A stretch of DNA of 64,000 bases from Pseudarthrobacter sp. L1SW (GCF_020809045.1 NZ_CP078079.1:3534001-3598000); one strand, 5' to 3'. Positions 8,791 through 17,834 are shown, counted from the first letter of the stretch. Notes: generated by a model not told the origin, from the letters alone. Translations and numbers: made by a program.

Positions 8791-10809
8791 TCAAACCTCC
8801 GCCGCCGGCGCCGCGAACTGCGCCTCATACAGCCGCGCGTATGCACCGCCGGCAGCCAGCAGTGAAGCGTGGGTCCCCTGCTCCACTATCTGGCCGGCCT
8901 CCATCACCAGGATGAGGTCGGCGTCGCGGATCGTGGACAGCCGGTGCGCGATCACGAAAGAAGTCCGGTCGGACCGCAGTGCGCTCATCGCCTTCTGCAC
9001 CAGCACCTCGGTCCGGGTGTCCACCGAGGACGTCGCCTCGTCCAAGATCAGCACCGACGGCCGGGCGAGGAACGCCCGGGCAATGGTCAGCAGCTGCTTC
9101 TCCCCAGCGGACACGTTGGAGCCCTCATCCTCCAGAAGCGTGTCGTACCCGTCCGGCAGCGACCGCACGAACCGGTCCACGTACGTCGCCCTCGCCGCCT
9201 CAAGGACCTCCTCCGAGGTAGCAGAAGGCCGCCCGTACGCAATGTTGTCCCGGATGGTCCCGCCGAACAGCCACGTATCCTGCAGCACCATCCCCAGCCG
9301 CGAGCGCAGCTCGCGCCGGGGCACCGAGGTGACGTCCACGCCGTCGAGCGTTATCCGCCCCGCATCCAGCTCGTAGAACCGCATCATCAGGTTCACCAGC
9401 GTGGTCTTCCCCGCCCCGGTGGGCCCGACAATCGCCACCGTCTGCCCCGGCTCCGCCACCAAAGACAAACCGGAAATCAGCGGCTTGTCCGGCGAATACG
9501 AGAACGACACATCCTCGAACACCAACCGCCCCCGCCCGAACACCGGCCCGGCAGAAGGCGCAGGCTCCACAGACTCCTCGTCCTCATCCAGCAGCTCGAA
9601 CACCCGCTCCGCGGACGCCACCCCGGACTGCAGCACGTTCGCCATGGACCCCAGCTGCGCCAGCGGCATGGTGAACTGCCGCGAATACTGGATGAACGCC
9701 TGCACGTCGCCCAGCTGCATGGCCCCGGACGCCACCTGCAGCCCGCCCACCACCGCGATGCCCACGTACACCAGGTTCCCGATGAACGTCATGGCCGGCA
9801 TGATCAGCCCGGAAATGAACTGCGCCCCGAAGCTCGCCTCATACAGCTCCGCGTTCTTCTGCCGGAACCGCTCCTCCACCTCGCGCTGCCGGCCGAACAC
9901 CTTCACCAGCGCATGCCCGGTGTAGGTCTCCTCGATCTGCCCATTTAACTCGCCTGTGTTCTTCCACTGCGCCACGAACAGCTTCTGCGAGCGGTTGGCG
10001 ATCAGCGCCGTGATCACCAGCGTCAGAGGAATGGTCACCAGCGCGATCAGCGCCAGCGTGGGCGAGAGGATCACCATCATCACCAGCACGCCCAGCACCG
10101 TCAGCACCGACGTGACCGCCTGGCTGATGGTCTGCTGCAGGCTCTGCGAAATGTTGTCCACGTCGTTGGTCACCCGGCTCAGCAGCTCGCCGCGCTGGAT
10201 TGAGTCGAAATACCGCAGCGGCAGCCGGTGGATCTTCGCCTCGATCTCCCCGCGCAGCCCGAACACTGTCCGCTGCACCACCCCGTTCAGCACATACGCC
10301 TGCACCCACATGAACGCGGACGACAGCACATACAGCACCAGCGCCCACGTCAGCACGCTGCCCAGCGCGGCAAAGTCGATCCCCTGCCCCGGCACCAGGT
10401 CCATCGCGCTGAGCATGTCCGCGCGCTGCCCCTCCCCGGCGGCCCGCAGCTGCGCGATCACCTGCTCCTTGCTCACCCCCGCAGGCATCTCGCGCGACAC
10501 AACGCCGGCGAAGATCAGGTTGGTGCCCTCCCCCAGCAGCCGCGGCCCGATCACGGACAGCGCCACCCCGGCCACCGCCGTCGCAAACACCAGCAGCAGC
10601 CAGGCCCGCTCCGGCCGCAGCGTGCCCAGCAGGCGTTTGGCGGACGGCCAGAAGTTCATCGCCTTCTCCGCCGGGACGTTCATCCCCGCGAACGGTCCGC
10701 CGCGCCCCGGCCCGCCCATGGGACGCGGAATGCGTACGACGGCGGCGCCTCCAGGTGCGGAGGCGGGCGCGGCCTTGGTGCCGGGTGCGGGAGAGGGTTG
10801 CCGGCTCAT
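8791..10809 (-). CDS. ABC exporter half-transporter (permease-ATPase fusion), second subunit
   Basis: A 672-aa ABC exporter subunit: a Pro/Gly-rich cytoplasmic N-terminus of about 60 residues, six membrane helices, then a nucleotide-binding domain with Walker A GPTGAGKTT, an unusual signature NVSAGEKQ instead of SGGQ, and Walker B VLILDEATSSVD with the catalytic Glu. Its ATG overlaps the stop of the upstream subunit (ATGA at 10806-10809), so the two are translationally coupled and should form a heterodimer. The upstream subunit has the complementary defects (Asp for Glu), as in TM287/288- and BmrCD-type multidrug exporters. The substrate is unknown; drug or lipid export are the family's usual roles. 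Confidence 0.9.
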   Translation of the reverse strand: MSRQPSPAPGTKAAPASAPGGAAVVRIPRPMGGPGRGGPFAGMNVPAEKAMNFWPSAKRLLGTLRPERAWLLLVFATAVAGVALSVIGPRLLGEGTNLIFAGVVSREMPAGVSKEQVIAQLRAAGEGQRADMLSAMDLVPGQGIDFAALGSVLTWALVLYVLSSAFMWVQAYVLNGVVQRTVFGLRGEIEAKIHRLPLRYFDSIQRGELLSRVTNDVDNISQSLQQTISQAVTSVLTVLGVLVMMVILSPTLALIALVTIPLTLVITALIANRSQKLFVAQWKNTGELNGQIEETYTGHALVKVFGRQREVEERFRQKNAELYEASFGAQFISGLIMPAMTFIGNLVYVGIAVVGGLQVASGAMQLGDVQAFIQYSRQFTMPLAQLGSMANVLQSGVASAERVFELLDEDEESVEPAPSAGPVFGRGRLVFEDVSFSYSPDKPLISGLSLVAEPGQTVAIVGPTGAGKTTLVNLMMRFYELDAGRITLDGVDVTSVPRRELRSRLGMVLQDTWLFGGTIRDNIAYGRPSATSEEVLEAARATYVDRFVRSLPDGYDTLLEDEGSNVSAGEKQLLTIARAFLARPSVLILDEATSSVDTRTEVLVQKAMSALRSDRTSFVIAHRLSTIRDADLILVMEAGQIVEQGTHASLLAAGGAYARLYEAQFAAPAAEV

Positions 10810-12554
10810 ACCGTCTCCTCCGCCGCCAGCTGGGAGTTCACGATCTCGCGGTACGTCTCGGACGTCTCCAGCAGCTCACTGTGCGTTCCACGCCCCACGA
10901 TCCTGCCGTCGTCGAGCACTAAAATCTGGTCCGCGTCCACGATGCTGGACACGCGCTGGGCGATGACCACCAGCGTGGCACCGGCGGTGCTGCGCCTGAG
11001 GGCCTGCCGGAGCCGGGCGTCGGTACCGGTGTCCAGCGAGGAGAACGAGTCATCGAAGATGTACAGCTCGGGCCGCTTCACCAGGGCCCGGGCGATGGCC
11101 AGCCGCTGCCGCTGCCCGCCGGAGACGTTGGTGCCGCCCTGGCTGATGGATGCGTCCAGGCCGCCCTCCATCCGCTCCACGAAGTCCCGCGCCTGGGCGA
11201 TCTCCAGGGCGGACCAGAGCTCGTCCTCGGAGGCGTCCGGCTTGCCGTAGAGCAGGTTGCTGCGGACGGTGCCGCTGAACAGGTAGGGCCGCTGCGGTAC
11301 CAGGCCGATGTGCCCCCAGAGCAGGTCCGGGTGCAGCTCGCGCACGTCCACGCCGTTCAACCGCACAGAGCCGCTGGTGGCGTCGAACAGCCGGGGCATG
11401 AGGTTCACCAAGGTGGTTTTGCCGGATCCTGTGCTGCCGATGATCGCCGTCGTCTGCCCCGCTTTGGCGGTGAAACTGATCCCGGTGAGGACGGGCTGGT
11501 CGGCACCCGGGTAGGCGAACCCGACGTCGCGCATCTCCAACTCGCCGCGGCGGCGGCCGTCCTGTCCCGCCGTCGTCCGCACCGGCCTGGCAGGGGGACG
11601 CACGCTGGACTCGGTCCGCAGCACCTCGCCGATCCGGTCCGCCGAAACCGACGCCCGCGGGATCATCACGGCCATGAATGTGGCCATCATGACGGACATC
11701 AGGATCTGCAGCAGGTAGCTCAGGAAGGCGATAAGCGTGCCCACCTGCATGGAGCCGTCCTGGATCCGGAACGAGCCGAACCAGATCACGGCCACGCTGG
11801 AGACGTTCAGCACCAGCATCACCACCGGGAACGCGAGCGCCATCAGCCGGCCGGCGCGCAGGGCGGTGTCCGTGACGTCCTCGTTGGCGCGGGCGAAGCG
11901 GTCCGTCTCGATCTCCTCGCGGACGAACGCGCGGACCACGCGGATGCCGGTGAGCTGCTCGCGGAGGACGCGGTTCACGGTGTCGATCCGCTTCTGCATC
12001 TTCCGGAACAGGGGCACCATCCGGGCGGTGATGAGGCCGACGGCGATGAGCAGCACCGGGACGGCGACGGCGATCAGCCAGGACAGCTGCACGTCCTGCC
12101 GGACGGCCATGATCACGCCGCCGATGCTCAGCATGGGCGCGGTGACCAGCATGGTGGCGGACATGAGCACCAGCTGCTGGACCTGCTGGACGTCGTTGGT
12201 GGACCTGGTGATGAGGCTTGGTGCGCCGAACCTGGTGACTTCCTGCTCGGAGAACTCCCCCACGCGTTTGAAGATCGCGCCGCGCAGGTCCCGGCCCACG
12301 CCCATGGCCGCCTTCGCCGCGAAGTACACCGCGATCACGGCGCAGACGATCTGCAGCAGGGTGATTCCCAGCATCACGCCGCCCAGGCTCAGGATGTAGC
12401 CGATGTCCGCCTTGGCCACGCCCTCGTCGATGATGTCCGCGTTGAGCGTGGGCAGGTACAGGGACGCGATGGACTGCGCCAGCTGGAAAATCACGACGGC
12501 GAGCAGCAGCGTGCGGTGCGGCCGCAGGTATTCAACAAGCAGCTTCCAGAGCAT
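10806..12554 (-). CDS. ABC exporter half-transporter (permease-ATPase fusion), first subunit
   Basis: A 582-aa subunit with six membrane helices from residue 15 onward and a C-terminal nucleotide-binding domain. Walker A is GSTGSGKTT, the signature NVSGGQRQRLAIA is canonical, but Walker B is LYIFDDSFSSLD, with Asp where the catalytic Glu should be. This makes one of the two ATP sites of the heterodimer degenerate. The frame is open to a further ATG at 12581, but ATG at 12554 (MLWKLLVEYLRPHR) has an AGGAG seven bases upstream and begins at the usual place for the family. It precedes and overlaps the second subunit. Confidence 0.9.
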   Translation of the reverse strand: MLWKLLVEYLRPHRTLLLAVVIFQLAQSIASLYLPTLNADIIDEGVAKADIGYILSLGGVMLGITLLQIVCAVIAVYFAAKAAMGVGRDLRGAIFKRVGEFSEQEVTRFGAPSLITRSTNDVQQVQQLVLMSATMLVTAPMLSIGGVIMAVRQDVQLSWLIAVAVPVLLIAVGLITARMVPLFRKMQKRIDTVNRVLREQLTGIRVVRAFVREEIETDRFARANEDVTDTALRAGRLMALAFPVVMLVLNVSSVAVIWFGSFRIQDGSMQVGTLIAFLSYLLQILMSVMMATFMAVMIPRASVSADRIGEVLRTESSVRPPARPVRTTAGQDGRRRGELEMRDVGFAYPGADQPVLTGISFTAKAGQTTAIIGSTGSGKTTLVNLMPRLFDATSGSVRLNGVDVRELHPDLLWGHIGLVPQRPYLFSGTVRSNLLYGKPDASEDELWSALEIAQARDFVERMEGGLDASISQGGTNVSGGQRQRLAIARALVKRPELYIFDDSFSSLDTGTDARLRQALRRSTAGATLVVIAQRVSSIVDADQILVLDDGRIVGRGTHSELLETSETYREIVNSQLAAEETV

Positions 12555-12691
12555 GGGCGGCTCCTGACACAGTGTCCGCAAGAGGTGGTGCGAAGGTCAG
12601 TTTACGTCCGGAGTCTGGGAAGAGGGCTGGCTGCGGAGGAGAAACTGGGCTGGTTCTCGGACAGAAAGATGCCTTCGGTACTCCAGTGCTA

Positions 12692-12904
12692 CTAGGTGGG
12701 AACGGTGCTGTTGGCGGGCGTCAGGACTTTGCTGCCGTTCAAAGCGGTCGCTGCATGGAGCAGGCATCTCCGGACAAGGCGTTTACTCAACCCCGTCCGC
12801 TGGGCAAGAACCGCCTCCGTTGGCCGCCGGCCTAAATCGTACTCCGCGGCAAGAACCGCATTAATCCGCTGGATCGCCCATGTCGGCATTGCTTGGTTGG
12901 ACAA
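12692..12904 (-). CDS. Possible small helix-turn-helix protein, 70 aa
   Basis: A short frame with a TTG start at 12904 (ATG at 12889 is the alternative). Residues 12-50 read like a helix-turn-helix: AIQRINAVLAAEYDLG, then RPTEAVLAQRTGLSKRLVRR. There is no clear Shine-Dalgarno and it sits in a 468-base interval (12555-13022) otherwise empty apart from a terminator. It could be a real small regulator or a remnant of one. Confidence 0.35.
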   Translation of the reverse strand: MSNQAMPTWAIQRINAVLAAEYDLGRRPTEAVLAQRTGLSKRLVRRCLLHAATALNGSKVLTPANSTVPT

Positions 12905-12957
12905 CTGCTTAACTCACTTTGTGCTGGTTGTTCCGCTGGGGATGGCACCTCGACGAA

Positions 12958-12985
12958 AACGACGGCGGGACATCCCGCCGTCGTT
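12958..12985 (-). terminator. Rho-independent terminator of the 17794-13023 operon
   Basis: Perfect 13-base arms (12958-12970 and 12973-12985, aacgacggcggga and its complement) followed on the minus strand by TTTTC. It lies 38 bases past the stop of the flavin monooxygenase gene, the last gene of the operon. Confidence 0.8.
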
Positions 12986-13022
12986 CTCTTCCCACATGGG
13001 GATCTTTGCCCTCTGTGTGGCA

Positions 13023-14090
13023 CTAGCGGGCGGCTGTAGCGGGCTGTTCCTGGAATGCGGGTACAACATGCTCGATGAAGAGCTCGAGTGACCGCTTCTT
13101 CTCCTCATGGGTGAGGCTGTTGTCGGACCAGACGCTGAACTCGGTGACGCCGAGTGCCTCGTACCGGCGGAGACGCTCAATGACCTCACGCGGCGTCCCG
13201 ATCATGGCCGTCTGGTGGAGGGATTCCGGCGTGAACTCCGGGCGCTCAGCGAACTTCTCCTCAGGGCTCGGCTCAAGGAAACCGTTCTTGGGAGTGGTCT
13301 TGTTGCCGAACCAGGCATCGAAGGTTCGATAGAACTTCTGGATGCCCTCCGCCGGGCGGCGCCATCCCTCGGGCTCGTCTTCCGGGTGGACGTGCGTATG
13401 GCGGAGAACCATGAGGTCCGGTCGGGTTACGCCGGGATTGTTCTCGACGGCGGTGTCGAACTTGCGTGCCAGGTCCTCGACCTCCTCGTCGCCCTTCATC
13501 AGCGGAGTGACCATGACGTTGCAGCCGTTGGCCACGGCGAACTCGTGCGAGGAGATGTCGCGGGCGGCGATCCACATGGGTGGTGTGGGTTTCTGGACTG
13601 GCTTGGGGACACTGGTGGAGGTCGGGAACTGCCATACCTCGCCGTCATGGGCGTAGTCGCCTTCCCAGAGCTTGCGCACTGCCGGGACGAGCTCGCGCAG
13701 GTGCTTGCCCCCGTCCACTGCGGACATGCCACCCATGAGCCGGTCAAACTCGAACTGGTACGCGCCGCGGGCGAGTCCCACTTCCATCCGGCCGTTGCTG
13801 ATGACGTCCAGCAGCGCGCACTCGCCCGCCACCCGGAGCGGGTTCCAGAACGGGGCGATGATGGTGCCTGCGCCGAGCCGTATTTTGGACGTGCGTGCTG
13901 CCAGATAGGCGAGCTGCGGCATGGGGCTGGGGGAAATGGTGTACTCCATGGAATGGTGCTCACCGATCCACACCGTGCTGAAGCCGCCGGCTTCGGCGAT
14001 GAGCGTGAGTTCCGTCAGGTTCTCGAACAATTCCTGGTGCGAGACGGTTTCGTCCCAGCGTTCCATGTGGACGAAGAGGGAAAAGCGCAT
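13023..14090 (-). CDS. LLM-class (luciferase-like) flavin-dependent monooxygenase
   Basis: A 355-aa protein of the bacterial luciferase family, using reduced flavin from a separate reductase to insert oxygen. Family marks: MRFSLFVHMERWDE at the start, WIGEHHSMEYTISPSPMPQLAYLA around residues 41-64, TSKIRLGAGTIIAPFWNPLRVAGE, ISNGRMEVGLARGAYQFEF, and the C-terminal TPREVIERLRRYEALGVTEF. It is the last gene of a coupled operon: its ATG overlaps the upstream stop (TAATG at 14088-14092) with AAGGAG before it. The likely electron donor is the SnoaL-flavin reductase fusion at 18755. Enzymes with this partner set (RutA, the trigonelline and pyridine ring-cleaving oxygenases) open N-heterocycles; the substrate here is inferred, not shown. 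Confidence 0.9.
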   Translation of the reverse strand: MRFSLFVHMERWDETVSHQELFENLTELTLIAEAGGFSTVWIGEHHSMEYTISPSPMPQLAYLAARTSKIRLGAGTIIAPFWNPLRVAGECALLDVISNGRMEVGLARGAYQFEFDRLMGGMSAVDGGKHLRELVPAVRKLWEGDYAHDGEVWQFPTSTSVPKPVQKPTPPMWIAARDISSHEFAVANGCNVMVTPLMKGDEEVEDLARKFDTAVENNPGVTRPDLMVLRHTHVHPEDEPEGWRRPAEGIQKFYRTFDAWFGNKTTPKNGFLEPSPEEKFAERPEFTPESLHQTAMIGTPREVIERLRRYEALGVTEFSVWSDNSLTHEEKKRSLELFIEHVVPAFQEQPATAAR

Positions 14091-14341
14091 TAGTAACTCC
14101 TTTGTTCTGCGGCGTTCAGCGGTGCCTCGTTGAGTGCAGCTTCCTGGGTGGCGGCATTGCGTTCGGCTATGGTCTGGTTGCCGCGGGACCAGTGTTCGTG
14201 CTCGATCTCGCGGATTATGACGGTGGTGTTCTCGGGCACGGCACCCACAGAGGTTTCAGCGGCGCGGTGCAGCTCCGCGATGAGCGAGCGGAGCTGTTCC
14301 GGGGTCCGGCCCCGGGCGATGGATACTTCGATGAGAGGCAT
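14090..14341 (-). CDS. 4-oxalocrotonate tautomerase family protein
   Basis: An 83-aa member of the tautomerase superfamily. Pro-1 after Met removal (MPLIEVSIARGRTPEQLRSL) is the catalytic base, and the beta-alpha-beta fold can be followed through VGAVPENTTVIIREIEHEHW. Residues after about 62 form a short tail beyond the usual 62-residue core. It has AAAGGAG upstream of ATG 14341, starts 12 bases after the aldehyde dehydrogenase and overlaps the monooxygenase start. It would isomerise an enol or dienol product of ring cleavage. Confidence 0.88.
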   Translation of the reverse strand: MPLIEVSIARGRTPEQLRSLIAELHRAAETSVGAVPENTTVIIREIEHEHWSRGNQTIAERNAATQEAALNEAPLNAAEQRSY

Positions 14342-14353
14342 TTAGTGGCTCCT

Positions 14354-15835
14354 TTAGCTGCGGAGGACGAAGGGGTCGGATACGGGTCCTTCGTCGGTGT
14401 TGATCCAGACGCTCTTGAGCCGGGTGTACTCGTGCATGGACTCCAGCCCGTGCTCGATGCCCACACCGGAGTTCTTGAAACCCTGCCGTGGTGACATCGG
14501 GGACATGGCGCGGTAGGTGTTGACCCACACCGTGCCGGCCTCCAGGCGTCGTGCCATCCGGTGGGCGCGGGCGAGGTTTTGGGTCCAGACACCGGCGGCG
14601 AGGCCGTACTCGGTATCGTTGGCCAGGCCTACCACCTCGTCCTCCGAGTCGAAGGGCATGATCGCGGCGACGGGGCCGAAGATCTCCTCCCGGACAACCC
14701 GCATGGAGTTATCGACGTCGGTGAGGACAGTCGGCGCGAAGAAGAATCCCGGAAGGTCGATCTCCGGCCTGCGGCCCCCTGTCCGGACCGTTGCGCCCTC
14801 GCTGATGCCAAGGTCGACGTAGGAGCTGACCTTGTCCAGCTGTGCACCGAAGGCAAGGGGTCCGAGCTCAGTCGTGGCCAGGAGCGGGTCACCGATGATG
14901 ATCGATGCTGCCCTCTCTGCAACCCGCTCAACGAGTTCGTCATAAACGCTGCGGTGGGCGAAAACGCGGCTTCCCGCGATGCAGGTCTGCCCTGCTGCGG
15001 CGAATATCCCTGCGATGACCCCCATGGCGGCATTCGAAACGTCGGCGTCTTCGAACACGATGTTGGGACTCTTGCCGCCCAGTTCAAGGGTGGAGCCGAT
15101 GAAGCGTGACGCGGTCTCCGCGGCGATGCGGGCTCCGGTCTGCGTGGATCCCGTGAAGGAAATCTTAGCCAGGTCCGGGTGGCTTACCAGGGCAGCACCG
15201 GCCTCCTGGCCGAAGCCGGTGACGACGTTCACCACGCCGTCGGGGAATCCTGCCTGTGAGGCCAGTTCAGCGACGCGGAGGATGGTCCGCGAGGTGTACT
15301 CGCTGGGCTTGATGACCACCGTGTTGCCGGCCGCAAGGGCAGGGGCGAGCTTGGAGGTGGTCAGCGTCAGCGGAGAGTTCCATGGAGTGATGGCCCCGAC
15401 CACGCCAAGCGGTTCGCGCTGGGTGTAGTTGAGCATCGTAAGCGAATTGGTGGGGATCTGGCTGCCCTGGACCTTGTCTGCGAGCCCGGCGTAGTAATAC
15501 AGGTACTCGGGCAGGCTGGCGAGCTGGCCGCGCATCTCGCGCAGCAGCTTGCCGTTGTCCAGGGTTTCAAGCTCGGCGAGCTCCTCGGCGTGCTCGCCAA
15601 TGAGGTCCCCGAGGCGGCGCAGAAGGTGGCCGCGCTTCGTTGCCGAGAGGTCGTGCCACAGCGGCGACTGGAACGCGGTCTTCGCCGCCGCCACGGCCCG
15701 TCGCACGTCCTCTTCGCTTCCCCGGGCCGCTTCGTAGAGCACATCCAGGGTTGCGGGGTTGGTGCTGGGGAAGTATTCCCCGCCGACGGGAGCAGACCAG
15801 GCACCCCCGATGAAGTGGTCGAGTCGAACAGTCAT
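14354..15835 (-). CDS. NAD(P)-dependent aldehyde dehydrogenase
   Basis: A 493-aa enzyme of the ALDH superfamily with the expected marks: substrate-tunnel and cofactor segment GAITPWNSPLTLTTSKLAPA, SFTGSTQTG in the Rossmann fold, the general base Glu in LELGGKSPNIVFEDAD, the nucleophilic Cys in AGQTCIAGSR, and EIFGPVAAIMPF. It begins at ATG 15835, overlapping the hydrolase stop by ATGA. In trigonelline and pyridine catabolism an aldehyde dehydrogenase oxidises the ring-opened aldehyde or lactol before hydrolysis. By position this gene fits that role, but sequence alone does not fix the substrate. Confidence 0.92.
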   Translation of the reverse strand: MTVRLDHFIGGAWSAPVGGEYFPSTNPATLDVLYEAARGSEEDVRRAVAAAKTAFQSPLWHDLSATKRGHLLRRLGDLIGEHAEELAELETLDNGKLLREMRGQLASLPEYLYYYAGLADKVQGSQIPTNSLTMLNYTQREPLGVVGAITPWNSPLTLTTSKLAPALAAGNTVVIKPSEYTSRTILRVAELASQAGFPDGVVNVVTGFGQEAGAALVSHPDLAKISFTGSTQTGARIAAETASRFIGSTLELGGKSPNIVFEDADVSNAAMGVIAGIFAAAGQTCIAGSRVFAHRSVYDELVERVAERAASIIIGDPLLATTELGPLAFGAQLDKVSSYVDLGISEGATVRTGGRRPEIDLPGFFFAPTVLTDVDNSMRVVREEIFGPVAAIMPFDSEDEVVGLANDTEYGLAAGVWTQNLARAHRMARRLEAGTVWVNTYRAMSPMSPRQGFKNSGVGIEHGLESMHEYTRLKSVWINTDEGPVSDPFVLRS

Positions 15836-16572
15836 GCGCGTTCTCCTTCGGAATCTTTTATGAACTCGTTGATGGCCCGGGCCAGGACATCAGCGTCCTG
15901 GACGGGGAGCATGTGCCGGGCACCCGGGACGACGACGGCCCTCGCACCGGGGATTGCTGCGGCAAGCCGCCTGGTCATCTCCGGCGTCGACCCCGGGTCG
16001 TGCTCGCCGGTGATGGCCAGCACCGGTATCTCGATGCGGCTGAGCTCGTTGCCGATCATCCCGTCTCCTAAGGCGAAGACGCGGTAGGCGTGGACAAAGG
16101 ACTGCACGTCATTTGCCTCGAGCGTCCGGCGGGTCGCGTCCACCACGCTTTGCGGGACAGCCGTACCTGAGTACCAGCGGTTGATCGAAGCCTCAACCGT
16201 TGCCGGGAAGTCCGCTTCGGCAGAGGCCAGCCGGGCGCTGACCGCACTGCGCTCGGCTTCGGTGCGTTGGCACACCGAGCTCACACAGGTGAGGGTCTTG
16301 ACCCGGCCGGGATGGAACCTCGCGATGTACTGCGCAACCAGCGCACCCAGTGAGAAGCCCACGAGGTGGGATCGTTCGGGGAGGCGCGTCAGCACGTCGT
16401 CGGCCATTTCCTGAAGCGTGACCGGTTCCGACAGCGGGGGCTGCTGCCCGTGCCCGGGGAGGTCGATGGCTATGGACTCACGCCCGAGGGCATCCTGGAC
16501 GGGTGCCCACATGGTGGCATCGAGGCCCACCCCGTGCAGGAGGGCAACAGGCGTTTCCTGGGTTCCGGTCAT
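15832..16572 (-). CDS. Alpha/beta-fold hydrolase
   Basis: A 246-aa alpha/beta hydrolase of the 3-oxoadipate enol-lactonase/RutD type. Oxyanion segment LLHGVGLDATMWAP near residue 12; nucleophile Ser in GFSLGALVAQY (about residue 94); acid in ITGEHDPGSTPE; catalytic His in VPGARHMLPVQD. It overlaps both neighbours by 4 bases. In the proposed pathway it would hydrolyse an enamide, formamide or enol-lactone intermediate, as alpha/beta hydrolases do in the trigonelline and vitamin B6 degradation routes. That role is inferred from context. Confidence 0.88.
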   Translation of the reverse strand: MTGTQETPVALLHGVGLDATMWAPVQDALGRESIAIDLPGHGQQPPLSEPVTLQEMADDVLTRLPERSHLVGFSLGALVAQYIARFHPGRVKTLTCVSSVCQRTEAERSAVSARLASAEADFPATVEASINRWYSGTAVPQSVVDATRRTLEANDVQSFVHAYRVFALGDGMIGNELSRIEIPVLAITGEHDPGSTPEMTRRLAAAIPGARAVVVPGARHMLPVQDADVLARAINEFIKDSEGERA

Positions 16573-17120
16573 TGCTCTGTGGAGAGGGGCGCCAGGCGCT
16601 GCTGGGGCCGGCCCTGGGCGGAGGCCGCGAGGGCAATGAGGATTTCACCGGGGTGGGGAGCGTCGGCGATCCTTACCTCGACGGTCTGGTGGTGGGAGCG
16701 GATGGTCGCGTCCGTGATGTGCTTCATCGGGATGTCGAACACCGTACCGGCGGGCGCGCGTTTCTCGACGGCGGGCAGCAGGGTGGTTGCGGAAGCGGCC
16801 TTGCGGTAGTGGTCGCCGAATTTCAGCGTGTGGATCAGGGCCGAGCCGTGCTCCACTTCCCCTTCGATGCCCACAATGGCTGCCTTGCCGTAGGCCTCGA
16901 CGGGGGCGCCGAGCGCCTCGATGACCTTTGGAGTGAGGAGGGCGCCGAGGTCTGAAGCTGTTGCATCGATCCCTTGGCTGAGGTCCTCGACAAAGCCTTG
17001 GCCAGCCCACGGGTTTTCCACGACGGCGATGGCGACGGCGACGCGGGCACCTGGCGTAACTGGACGCCCGCCCTCGGTCAGGATTTCTTCGGACAAAGTA
17101 ACGATCTTGCGGATATTCAC
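16569..17120 (-). CDS. AA_synth (DUF1185) family protein, copy 1
   Basis: A 183-aa member of the family labelled amino acid synthesis (Pfam AA_synth, formerly DUF1185), whose reaction is not established. Shared marks: KIVTLSEEILTEGGRPV at the start, VVENPWAGQGFVEDLS, IEAFGK-like VEAYGKAAIVGIEGEVEHG, and SHHQTVEVRIADAPHPGEI near the end. The copy at 17117 keeps the same blocks in the same order, so the pair are tandem paralogues. The fold reported for this family resembles YjgF/chorismate-mutase-like trimers. In this operon it could therefore fill the deaminase slot taken by RutC in pyrimidine cleavage; that is speculation. Confidence 0.88.
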   Translation of the reverse strand: MNIRKIVTLSEEILTEGGRPVTPGARVAVAIAVVENPWAGQGFVEDLSQGIDATASDLGALLTPKVIEALGAPVEAYGKAAIVGIEGEVEHGSALIHTLKFGDHYRKAASATTLLPAVEKRAPAGTVFDIPMKHITDATIRSHHQTVEVRIADAPHPGEILIALAASAQGRPQQRLAPLSTEQ

Positions 17121-17794
17121 GGCAGGATTCCCTCCAGTATTTCAGCGGTTACGGGGCGGTCGGTTGTTCGGTCGCCAATGCGGGGATGCGGACGCGACCC
17201 CGTGGACGCAGCGGCGATCACGACGATTTCATCCGGGTGGGGCGCATCGCTCAGGCTCAGCGTCAGGGTTTGGTAGTGGCTGCGGGTGGACGCGGCCTCT
17301 TTGTGCCACATGGGCACGGCGATGGAAGTTCCTGGTTCCGCGCGGTCGTCCGAGAAGGACAGGATGGACGTGCCTTCGAGGAACTCGCGGACAAGATTGC
17401 CGAAGAACGGTGTGTGGATCAGGGCCGCGGCATGCTCAACCTCACCGTTCAGCCCAACAACGGCCGACTTTCCGAACGCCTCAATTTCGACGGCACCGCC
17501 CAGTGCTGAGGTGAGGCGGTCGGTGAGGACCTTCGCGAGCACCGGAGCAATCCGTTCTGTCTCGGGTGCGAGATCATTCGAGACCGGGGAACCTGCCCAG
17601 GGGTTCCGTACAATGGCTGCTGCGGCGGCCCGGGTCACGCTGGTGGGCAGGGACCCCTGGCCGTCGCGGAGCAGTTCCTCCGTGAGAACGGTAATCTTCC
17701 GGACACCGACTTGCCGGGCGAGCTCTTCCATGAGGTGCGCCTGGTCAAGATCCGTTCCGCCGGCGGTAAGGGAAGTCAGGGCTGTATCAGACAC
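17117..17794 (-). CDS. AA_synth (DUF1185) family protein, copy 2
   Basis: A 225-aa paralogue of the gene at 16569, first in the six-gene operon. It has about 30 extra N-terminal residues before the shared block VRKITVLTEELLRDGQGSLP. Further shared blocks: IVRNPWAGSPVSNDLAPE, VEIEAFGKSAVVGLNGEVEHA, THSRSHYQTL-like TRSHYQTLTLSLSDAPHPDEIVV. Starts at ATG 17794 and overlaps the next gene by 4 bases. Two adjacent diverged copies suggest a hetero-oligomer or two related substrates. The biochemical role is unknown. Confidence 0.87.
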   Translation of the reverse strand: MSDTALTSLTAGGTDLDQAHLMEELARQVGVRKITVLTEELLRDGQGSLPTSVTRAAAAAIVRNPWAGSPVSNDLAPETERIAPVLAKVLTDRLTSALGGAVEIEAFGKSAVVGLNGEVEHAAALIHTPFFGNLVREFLEGTSILSFSDDRAEPGTSIAVPMWHKEAASTRSHYQTLTLSLSDAPHPDEIVVIAAASTGSRPHPRIGDRTTDRPVTAEILEGILP

Positions 17795-17834
17795 AGTTCA
17801 GGCCCTTCCGTCGGAAGCCAATTGCAGTCAGGGA

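Noticed and set aside
11310..12695. A 461-residue plus-strand frame
   Set aside because: Antisense to the first ABC exporter subunit and very rich in His, Gln and Arg.
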